64,000 nt of DNA. Origin: Miscanthus floridulus. Lineage: Eukaryota > Streptophyta > Magnoliopsida > Poales > Poaceae. The stretch spans positions 20,742,749 to 20,806,748 of the forward strand of contig NC_089589.1 of the NCBI RefSeq assembly GCF_019320115.1, read 5' to 3'. This document shows positions 56,861 through 64,000 of the stretch, one piece after another. Position 1 is the first letter of the stretch, and each line of letters opens with the position of its first letter. The notes under the pieces are model-generated. The model did not search any database. It saw only the letters and a list, made by a program, of their open reading frames with translations, and was not told where the DNA came from. The position numbers and the translations under genes are program-made.

Positions 56861-57573
56861 CTTCAAATGGCAGCTGTTGTGATATAATGCACATGTGAAC
56901 TTTGTGAACTATGCTTGTGTGTTTGGACTTTGGACTTGGGAGTCGAGATTGTGATACTTGTATGCTATGTTTGTGTTTGTGGTGGATTGTGATATACATT
57001 TGTATATATTTGTGTGATATATAGTTGTGTTATATATATATATATGATGTATATCTTGTTTGCAACGATGGAAGACTAAAAACCAAAAAAAAATTGAATT
57101 TTTTTCACTTCTTTGCCGAGTGTCATGACCATGACACTCGGCAAAGCTAGGAATCTGGGACACTAAGCTTCCCAGCTTGGCCAAGTGCCAACCTACAGCA
57201 CTCGGCAAAGAAAATCCAAAAAAAAAAGAAAACAAGCTTTACCGAGTGCCAGATTCAGGCACTCGGCAAAGCATTTTTTTTAAAAAATAAAAAACACATT
57301 TCTTTGCCGAGTGCCGACGCGTGGCACTCGGCAAAGGGGCCGTCAGTGTGACCTGGCCATCACGGCGGCTTTTCTTTGCCGAGTGCCGTCGTGGCACTCG
57401 GGAAATCCTTTGCCGAGTGCCCAACATGCGGCACTCGGCAAAGAAGCCTTTGCCGTGAAGGGATATGCCGACAGCTCTTTGCCGAGTGCAGCACTAGGCA
57501 AAGGCTTTGCCGAGTGCAAAGCCTTCTTTGCTGAGTGTAATTGCATTCGGCAAAGCACGCGTCTGCTGTAGTG

Positions 57574-57640
57574 CCTCGGGTTTGAGCTCAGGTCTCGGGC
57601 TGCAGAGTTCAGAGACTTAACCGCTGCGCTAGTATAAGAT
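57574..57640 (-). repeat. tRNA-like sequence 1 (split by CACTA element 3)
   Basis: On the minus strand CTAGCGCAGCGGTTAAG resembles a tRNA A box, and GAGCTCAAACCC, some 30 bases later, resembles a B box. Element 3 inserted at the 3' side of this sequence, so the last bases (GGCTGGCACATTTT) are at 48460-48476. A tRNA-derived SINE head or a degenerate tRNA relic is possible. Confidence 0.5.
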
Positions 57641-57717
57641 GTGTGCCAAGTTTTATTTATTTATTCTTTTTTACCTTTAGACCGCTTAATAAATTATAAA
57701 ATTAAACCAAAAAAATT

Positions 57718-57790
57718 GAGCCGCCCGGGATTCGAACACGGGTATCGGGGGCTAAGTTGTGGGGTCTTAACCGTTGAGCTAGTAGGAGGT
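57718..57790 (-). repeat. tRNA-like sequence 2
   Basis: On the minus strand TACTAGCTCAACGGTTAAG (A box) and GTTCGAATCCC (a near-perfect B box) are about 30 bases apart, with CCCGGGCGGCTC following. It resembles sequence 1 along its length and lies 140 bp from it. The acceptor stem does not pair, so it is not a normal tRNA gene. Confidence 0.6.
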
Positions 57791-57831
57791 ATTCGAAAGA
57801 AGTAGAAAAGATAACTTACTTTTGCTGGACC

Positions 57832-57985
57832 GCTACACGACAATCACTGCCGGTTTAAAAAATGACCCGGCAGTGATATTTATACATCACTGTCGGTTTA
57901 GACTTATAACCAGCAGTGATGTACCCCCATCACTGTCGGTTTATAATTAGAACCGGCAGTGATGAGGTCTGGTATAAAAGCCCGG
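57832..57985 (+). promoter_or_regulatory. Second element-2-type end array with TATA box
   Basis: CGCTACACGACAATCACTGCCGG looks like a CACTA terminus with one changed base, followed by six ATCACTG(C/T)CGGTT-type sites. TATAAAAG lies at 57973-57980, and a GC-rich leader starts after it. It resembles the left end and promoter of another element of the same family and may drive the genes at 58000-63400. Confidence 0.6.
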
Positions 57986-58006
57986 CGTGGGTTGAAATTA
58001 TCCAAA

Positions 58007-58263
58007 TTTCAATCCCGCGCCAACCGTTCCCAGCCCCGCACTCCTCTTCTTCGACGCCGATGCCCGTGCACCGCCCCACGCCGGAGCACTCGTCCACCGC
58101 CCCCCGCGCCACCGTTCCTAGCCCTGCACTCCTCTTCTTCGACGCCGACGCCCGTGCACCGCCCCATGCCAGAGCACTCCCCACGCCGTCCACCGCCCCA
58201 CACCGGAGCACCGCCGAGGCCTTTAGGAGCATGCGGACAGCTACTTTCCCACCCCCATGGTGA
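58007..58263 (+). other. GC-rich leader with 88-bp tandem repeat
   Basis: CCGTTCC(C/T)AGCCC(C/T)GCACTCC begins at 58024 and again at 58112, a period of 88 bp with a few changes. The block follows the TATA box at 57973 and is probably the first exon or leader of the downstream transcript. The encoded Pro/Ser/His-rich peptide has no recognised domain. Confidence 0.5.
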
Positions 58264-59170
58264 GTGCGTGGCTCACTGCCAGCTAAGTGTTTGATGAAAT
58301 GCCCCATGGTTGTTGTCTTCCCAATAGCAGTCAATTCCTATTCAATTGAGTTACATGCTGTTACTCCTTGGTTTAGATATCCTTGTATGTACATGCTGTT
58401 ACATAAACCAGTTAGTTTTTCCCTGAAGAGATTATGCTACCTACTGATTTGTTGAGGACCTAGTAATCATGGACCTAAACTGTTTAAGAACCATTGGTGT
58501 TATTTGCATGTTGTCGCAACAAGTTATTGCCTCGAGTCACAGCTAAGTGACCTTTTGCGCTGTGTGCAGTCTAAGTATTTAAACATTGATCATCAACACC
58601 TCTTGACATAGTTAGATTGAATATGTGACAATGATATGAGCATATCTGTCTCGAATAGTAGTTGCATAATGTTATGATATCTCTATACTTTGTAATTATT
58701 GCAAGCAATGAAAACTAGCAGTCAAAGGTACACGTTAATGACTGTGGATGTCTTATTTGTGACGGTAGGGAGTGTTCTGTTTGTGTAAGAGTTAGATAAG
58801 AATTTCTGCTCTTGCTTAAGCAATGATGGATTCTTGTCAAATGTGTACAGGTATAATCGCTATAGGTAGAGTGTCAATTGATTTTGATGGAATGCATAGC
58901 ATTCTTAAAAAAGGCATCTATAGATGTTTGTTCCAGGAAAAAAAGTTAAAAACAACTTTCAAAATTGGCTCGGCAGCAGTAGCAAGTATGATTACTAAAC
59001 CACATTGATCTCCGAATAATAAACAATCTAATTATTGAGATAATTTTTTATCATGTCAAGGATAAAGAATATTAAATAGATTTAGTTTGCCCATATAACT
59101 TGAATAATAACTCTTGCTCAGTGAGTTACCATTACCACTTACCACATGCCTAATTTACTTAAATGTATAG
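58264..59170. other. Intron-like spacer
   Basis: AT-rich and without coding support. Short open stretches near 58823-59008 have no recognised similarity. It ends in the acceptor-like AAATGTATAG before the next exon. Confidence 0.4.
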
Positions 59171-59176
59171 GCAACC

Positions 59177-59548
59177 ATGGCATGGTATGTAGTGCATGTT
59201 GGTCACATGCCTGGGATTTATCGAACCTAGGAAGATTGCTATGCTCAAGTCAATCGCTACCCTGGTAATTTGCACAAAAAATATAATACAAAAGCTGAAG
59301 CTTTGAGGGCCTACTATAGTCATCCGGCCTACCTTGCAAACCATGGGCAACCGGTCTACTATGGTCCAATGAATGCAAACCATGGCCATCCGCTGGCACT
59401 AGAGATCGAAGAGAAGCCACCCGCCGGAGATGTGAAGATTAGGAGAATTGCTCCTTGGTCTTGGAAAATGTCATACTTTTATTTATGGCTATGGTCATCG
59501 CTTTTCTTATTTGGAAGTTGGTGTAGGCTTAGTTTCATAGAACAGTAG
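59177..59548 (+). pseudogene. RNase H1 hybrid-binding / viroplasmin-like domain exon
   Basis: From ATG at 59177 the frame reads MAWYVVHVGHMPGIYRT, a stop (TAG where Trp is usual), then EDCYAQVNRYPGNLHKKY and TKAEALRAYY. This is the WYVV.G...GIY..W..C..QV.G(F/Y)PG..(F/Y)K.(F/Y)....EA signature of the RNase H1 N-terminal domain (Pfam Cauli_VI), which binds RNA:DNA hybrids. The remainder to 59548 has no domain. No RNase H catalytic domain follows. The piece sits between the element promoter and the TnpA-like gene, so it is either part of the element's protein or a captured exon. Confidence 0.8.
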
Positions 59549-59691
59549 GTGGACTTTGTTGTATGTGGTCAATCAAACAATGAATTTGTTCTAGGTGAAC
59601 ATATGCTATTATTTGACTATGTTGTATGTGGACCTATTATTAGACTTTGCATTAAACATATTATATATATGTGAACATATGCTATTAGTAG

Positions 59692-60000
59692 TTGTCCACG
59701 GCCAAAACTAACCATGATCGTGTCACAGCCATGACTCATTGTTGCCTGTTACCCCGTCATCGAAGAACAAATCGGCAACAAGAAGCGGCTGATATCACTA
59801 GGACGGGAGAGCTACATGATCCAACAAACGGTGACGGTGTCAATCAGGTCGGTGAGAACGAGCAGCCATGGACCTCGTCCGGCCTGCTCGATCTTGGTCA
59901 AAATGACCAAGATGGCCAGGTAACTTTGGTATCATGTGACTATGTAGCCACACATGCTAATCAATTGAAAGGGTCATAGCTTACTTGGTGTCTCTAGCAG
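59692..60000 (+). pseudogene. Linker exon upstream of TnpA-like domain
   Basis: An open, hydrophilic stretch ends at a donor (GATGGCCAG|GTAACT) near 59918. It reads TRTGELHDPTNGDGVNQ and SSGLLDLGQNDQDGQ. No domain is recognised. Confidence 0.4.
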
Positions 60001-61424
60001 GAGCCTCCGCCGGCCGAGGAGCCAGAGGGTTCGGGTAGCAGGAAGGCCAGATCCAAGCAAGGCGTGTCAAAGATTCCTGTTGGTAGGAATGCACACTAGC
60101 ACATTACTGAGTTCGATGAATTCGGGGATCCACTCTCACCGCCTATAGCTTTGACCAAATACAAGACTATCCTCGGGTTACTTGTTAGGGACTTCATCCC
60201 GATTAAGTACAGGAAGTGGATTGGGAAAGATGATGACTGGTGGAGGGTTCTCGAAAGCCAGAAGAATTACATATGGGATGTCAAGATCCCAGAGTATTTC
60301 ACTTTCCCAGCCAAGTATGACAGGGAGTTAGTCAAGAAAAAAGCAAAAGAAATCATGGGGACATGCTTCAAGAATTTCAAGGGGACATTGTACAAGAATT
60401 TTGTCCTCCAAAATAAAGAACCAAATTTCGATGGTGGACAGTTTAGCAAGCAGAAGGACTTCTGGCAGGATTTTAAGGAATACAGGTTATCCAAGGAGTA
60501 CTTAGAACTGAGCAGGAAGAATAAGGAGAATTCACAGAAAGCGATGAATCCTCATCATCTCGGCTCTCGTGGCTACGCCAAAAAGATGCCAGAATTTGAA
60601 GCAGAACTTCAAAAGATGGATCGCCTTGCTGAGGAAGGCATTGAGGTTGAGACCGCCGATTGGGAGCCTAGATCGGTATTATACTGTATGGGGAGAAATG
60701 TACGGCACACCGAGGATGGGAGCTTTAGCTCCTCAAATCAACCCATGAGCGAACTCATCCAGAGGATCTCCCAGGTAACTGAGGAGGTGAGGTAAAGGAC
60801 TCGCATTTCTAATAGGGAGAAAGACGTGCTCACCCAAGCACTCGGAACCAAGGAGCACCCTGGTCGCACTAGAGGAACCGGTGTTGTTCCTTGGAAACTA
60901 GCATTCCCCCAAGAATCTAACACTTACCGGAGCTACTCGAGGGGTAGAGCGGAACAGGAGGCAGAGTATTTGAGGAGACTAAAAGAGATGGAAGATAGAA
61001 TGGAAGCACGGATTGAGGCAACCATTGAAGCGCGAGTCGAGCAAATTTTACTGTCCAAGGGGTCAGTAGTACCACAAAACCCTACTCCTACTGCCTTTAG
61101 TCCACAGTTTAGGGGTCGCAGCAGCTGTGGATCGACCCTGCTCGACGAAGAAGAGGCGAATGTGCCTCATCCGGTGGACGACATCACTGAACCCGTCAAT
61201 GTCAGGTTGTACATCCGTCAGGAATGGACAAAGGACAAGGTGGCGCTCGGCCAGGCCTGGCCTACGGGAGATGGGACAATTAATGGCCGCCCAATTCCAC
61301 AGGGGTACGCTCGCGTCACCATTGATAGAATACTTGATAAGAAGTTTAACAAGATACCCATTGAGTACCCCGTAGCGGAAGACAGGCCGAAACTTGGTCA
61401 AAACAAGGGCTCTCAAGTGGCCTA
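60001..61424 (+). pseudogene. En/Spm TnpA-like protein gene
   Basis: Starting after TCTAGCAG, the frame has a basic stretch (GSGSRKARSKQGVSK) and one stop at 60099. The conserved 'Plant transposase (Ptta/En/Spm)' domain follows: KYRKWIGKDDDWWRVLE (60196), a Lys-rich helix region, YRLSKEYLELSRKNKENSQKA (60481) and HHLGSRGYAKKMPEFE (60553). A second TGA is at 60793. The continuing frame (60826-61424) has a charged coiled coil (EMEDRMEARIEATIEARVEQIL) and a DUF8039-like VRLYIRQEW segment. In En/Spm such proteins bind subterminal repeats and assist the transposase. Only a few stops separate it from an intact frame. Confidence 0.88.
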
Positions 61425-61993
61425 GGCGCAAGCGCTTCATTAAGCTTGACCATCAATTGTCCTCCGATGATGAGGACAACTGCGAGTCTTTGCCCACCCG
61501 CGATGATCACTCACCATCTCCCAGTAGAGATCACTCCCCTCCTCATCCGAAGCCATCACCCCCGAGAAGACAGAGGTCTCCTTCTATTCCTCCTCGTCCG
61601 ACTCCATCTTCATCAGCCCCAAGAAAAGAGACTCCTCCTCCATCTTCATCAGCGCCGGGAAAACAGAATTCTCGTCATCATCCTCCTCCACCTCAGCCCA
61701 AAACAAGATCAAGGACATCCTCGCAGTCGCAGGAAAGGTCCTTGGATTCGGTCACTAATGCTCCCAAAGTGGACCAACAGAAAAGAAAAAGGCCATTCAG
61801 TGGCAGCGTTACCACCTTGATGAAAGAAAAATTTACAGCACACATCTCGAAGGAAGATTGTGTTAGTTTCTTCAATCTCTATGCCTCACTGCCTTCATAT
61901 TTGTTGAAGTCCGAATTCGAAAGGCAAACACAGAATAAATATGCTACAACAAGAGATGAAGAAATACACAATAAATATTTAAGGAACAAATAG
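61394..61993 (+). pseudogene. Pro/Ser-rich linker frame between TnpA-like and ULP1-like parts
   Basis: Overlaps the end of the previous frame in a different frame, so a one-base slip joins them. It encodes a basic start (WPRRKRFIKLDHQ), a long Ser/Pro/Arg-rich disordered stretch (61500-61740) and a helical segment ending at TAG 61993. In CACTA genes this type of linker stands before the ULP1-type protease. Confidence 0.7.
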
Positions 61994-63050
61994 AAGTACG
62001 TCGAAGATAACCCAGGATTAACCATGGAAGAGGCCATGTCCATCTATTATGATGTACAAGGGACGGCAACACCGGCAATGAAGTATGAAAGGGGCAATCT
62101 TTTGGTTCCCGATGAGGAGTATAAAAATCCGACAACATATATATGCCAGTTGCATGAATATTACATGGCTCAAGCAACAGAGACGAACGACTTTGGTTTT
62201 GAGGTTATTATCCATTCGCCACATATTTTTCATTATCCTGAAGAAGAGAAGTTCGATGTCGAGTGGGAGTGCTTGTTTCAGCTATACTAGAAATGCTCTC
62301 TCGATATTCAAATGTTGACGTTGTGGACTATGTAAGTACCCTACACTGCATGATATTACAATTAACTACTCTCTCGAGACAAATTATTAACTTTTGAGCA
62401 GTTCCCATGATTTTATGTAGGTGTATAGCAAAATTTTGCATTCTAAAGAACAAATGAGATTACATAGGCTTCTTGGACCCCTTGCGAGTCAATGAGAGGA
62501 CATGTCTAGGCCTCTATGGATGTGACGTGGAAGACCTAAAACAGAGATTGATTGTTGTTTTCGATGAATTCACGATGAAGAAGAAAACCCAAATACTTCT
62601 AGCCTACAACTGCGAGTATGTGTTCTCGGCTTTTAATTTTATGCTTCTTTTTCGTTAAGATTATTCGATAATTAGGATTCTGTGATTGTAGCAACCATTT
62701 TGTCTTCATTTGTGTCAATCTTTCCAAAAATCTGATCGAGGTGTGGGACTCGAAGAAAAAACCATTTCATCATCTAGATGCACTGGTGGCAGTGTTGAAT
62801 TAGTAAGCGATCATGATAACATATTATTTTCTAATCACACATACCGCTTTCTAATGTTTCTCCCTTTAATGTTGCTCAGTGTCTGAAGAAGACATATAGG
62901 TGGGACACCGGTCCCATTCAAGGTTGTCGATATGGAGGGGAAGTACCTGTCACACCCGGTGGGAAACAATGAATGCAGGTTTTATGTAATGTGGGCAATG
63001 CTTCGCTACATCGGCGGGAAATCGGAAGAAGCCGATAAGTTGGTATGTAT
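61994..63050 (+). pseudogene. ULP1/C48-type cysteine protease domain of CACTA element 2
   Basis: Exon pieces: 62024-62325 (VTFD-less N-terminal part, EEAMSIYYDVQG), about 62420-62616 (GFLDPLRVNERTCLG; MKKKTQILLAYNC), about 62694-62802 (NHFVFICVNL with the His; IEVWDSKKK with the Asp), and about 62880-63041 (PVGNNECRFYVMW with the Cys). The spacing His - Asp - [N]xxC matches the ULP1 SUMO-protease fold, and all three catalytic positions are recognisable. Breaks: TAG at 61991 and 62288 and a frame change in the last exon. Such domains occur in some plant CACTA and MULE families; the role in transposition is unknown. Confidence 0.78.
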
Positions 63051-63132
63051 AATCCCCATTTCATTTATGTCTATTAATAATTCAACAAAATGATTTAATG
63101 TTCCACTTTGGATATCATCTTTTTTGAATGAC

Positions 63133-63389
63133 AGCGCAAGAAAAATAACCACCAAAGGCTGTTAGACATGGAGATCGTCGCACTGCAATCGGAGCTCGCA
63201 AAATTCATCTTAGCTGAGGTATTGGAAAAAAGACGGACTATTTTCCATTGCACAATCCATGAGGTACAAGGACCAGTATGGCCCAGAGCGGCTCACCAGA
63301 TTATTGTAAGAAGTCTGAGAAGCATGTGTGAAGTCCAAGAACATTTTTTATTTATTTTGAGGGATCGAGATGTGGATAAGAACATTTGA
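63133..63389 (+). pseudogene. C-terminal exon after the protease domain
   Basis: Begins after a TTTTTTGAATGACAG acceptor. It is open to TGA at 63389 and hydrophilic/helical (LLDMEIVALQSELAKFILAEV). No domain is recognised. Probably the last exon of the protease gene. Confidence 0.4.
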
Positions 63390-63516
63390 ATTGTAACCAT
63401 AACATTTGTAATGTTTAATATTGATGCACCTGTCGTCTACGTAGGGTATATAAAGTGAAACTCGATTCCACGAAAAAATATAAATTAAAATCAATTATAA
63501 AACAATAAATTGCGAA

Positions 63517-63868
63517 CGTGACATCACTGCCGGTTATCAGAAAACCTGCAGTGTTGTCGTAAACATCACTGTCGGTTCTTAGTAACAAACCGGCAGTGAT
63601 TCTTACTACATCACTGCCGGTTGAAACACAAACCGATAGTGTTGTTGGAACTGAGCTCTACCGGGTGGTCTTATTAACCGCAGTGTTGGTGGAAATGAAC
63701 ACTGCCGGTTGTGTAAAGAACCGGCAGTGAAGTTGAAGAACACTGCCGGTTTGTAGGAACCGACAGTGATAGCTTACCCTCATCACTGCCGGTATGGTTG
63801 TGCCAGTTCAAAATTTGGCAGTGATGGGGTATTTTGAACCGGCAGTGATGGGGTATTCTGACATAGTG
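63517..63868. repeat. Right subterminal repeat array of CACTA element 2
   Basis: About a dozen ATCACTGCCGGTT or AACCGGCAGTGAT sites in both orientations, ending GGGTATTCTGACATAGTG. A matching array is at the left end (43513-43795). Confidence 0.93.
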
Positions 63869-64000
63869 TTAATACAATCATACTCTACTTATGAGGCACC
63901 ATGGTATAAAAGTCTCATATTTTTTTTCTCATGTAGTATAAGTGCCAAGAAATTGACAGCCTCCTCTCACAAGGCCTCCATACTGCCATTGTTGATAAGA
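63869..64000. repeat. Segmental duplication, copy B (resumed)
   Basis: After the TTA duplication, this matches copy A from 21793 to about 21930 with few changes (for example ATGGTATAAAAG against ATGGTGTAAAGG). Copy B continues beyond the window. Confidence 0.92.

Larger units (their letters stand above)
48474..57576 (+). mobile_element. CACTA element 3, nested (CCGAGTGTC family), 9.1 kb
   Basis: The element runs 48477-57573, starting CACTACGGGAGACACG and, from the right, CACTACAGCAGACGCG. The target duplication CCT is at 48474-48476 and 57574-57576. End arrays of CCGAGTGTC/ACACTCGGCAAA lie at 48490-48850 and 57112-57550. It carries a full-span TNP2 transposase gene (50702-54337) and a second gene (54451-56860), both plus strand and both with several stops. 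It is the best-preserved relative of CACTA element 1 in the window. Confidence 0.97.
43510..63871 (+). mobile_element. CACTA element 2 (ATCACTGCCGGTT family), 20.4 kb
   Basis: The element runs 43513-63868. It starts CACTACGCCAGATT and, reading in from the right, CACTATGTCAGAATAC. The target duplication TTA is at 43510-43512 and 63869-63871, and copy A has the empty site GTTAATAC at 21792-21799. Subterminal repeats of ATCACTGCCGGTT or AACCGGCAGTGAT occupy both ends. Genes in order: TNP2 transposase (44432), HBD/viroplasmin-like exon (59177), TnpA-like (60001) and ULP1-like protease (62400-63040), all plus strand and broken. CACTA element 3 (9.1 kb) is nested inside. Internal copies of the end repeats near 48350 and 57832 suggest a composite origin. 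Confidence 0.95.

Noticed and set aside
57718..57790. Functional tRNA gene
   Set aside because: A and B boxes are present, but the acceptor arms do not pair. It is reported as tRNA-like only.

Overview
The window is repeat-dense nuclear DNA from a flowering plant, almost certainly a grass. The evidence is the set of families seen: SIRE/Maximus-type Copia and chromodomain Gypsy retrotransposons, CACTA (En/Spm) transposons with CCGAGTGTC/ACACTCGGCAAA or ATCACTGCCGGTT subterminal repeats, a Helitron-type end, and a ribosome-inactivating-protein/DUF6598-like gene of a kind I associate with grasses. A panicoid grass of the sorghum/sugarcane/maize group is my inference. There is no bacterial or viral gene organisation.

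Layout. (1) 1-17590: exon-like gene fragments on the + strand (an ATAD3-type AAA ATPase Walker B piece, a receptor-like cytoplasmic kinase piece and two unidentified short exons) in front of a degraded Helitron-like 3' end. This carrier was hit by a chromodomain Gypsy element (1685-14922, minus strand, TSD GCCAA), itself hit by a SIRE-type Copia element (3125-11256, plus strand, TSD TGAAG) whose 5' internal part is replaced by a piece of a third LTR element. (2) 17660 to about 22600: copy A of a segmental duplication with a minus-strand proline-rich cell-wall-type protein gene and an unidentified transcribed-looking region. (3) 22978-26920: a 1.6 kb internally deleted LINE with a 12-bp TSD sitting in a Copia fragment, a 1,469-bp tandem duplication of that chimera, and the Copia 3' LTR. 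(4) 27117-31611, minus strand: a multi-exon gene joining a DUF6598-like domain, a ribosome-inactivating-protein (RIP) domain and a second DUF6598-like domain. It is broken by a solo LTR (28692-29767, TSD GAAGT) and two one-base frame slips. (5) 31888-36620: a deletion-derivative CACTA element (TSD GTA) carrying a ~1 kb inverted duplication. (6) 38411-43512 and 63869-64000: copy B of the duplication, carrying a 0.9 kb TIR element and interrupted by a 20.4 kb CACTA element (43513-63868, TSD TTA). That element contains a complete second CACTA element (48477-57573, TSD CCT).

How the parts relate. Almost everything is mobile-element sequence. Insertion order can be read from target-site duplications and from the copy A/copy B comparison, because copy A preserves the empty sites of the 20 kb CACTA and of the 0.9 kb element. 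The host-gene candidates are the two proline-rich-protein copies, each damaged at a different place, and the RIP/DUF6598 gene, whose intact exon phases and recognisable catalytic positions suggest fairly recent loss. The large CACTA element codes for TNP2 transposase, an En/Spm TnpA-like protein, a ULP1-type cysteine protease and an RNase H1 hybrid-binding (viroplasmin-like) domain, all degraded. No tRNA, rRNA or CRISPR feature is supported.
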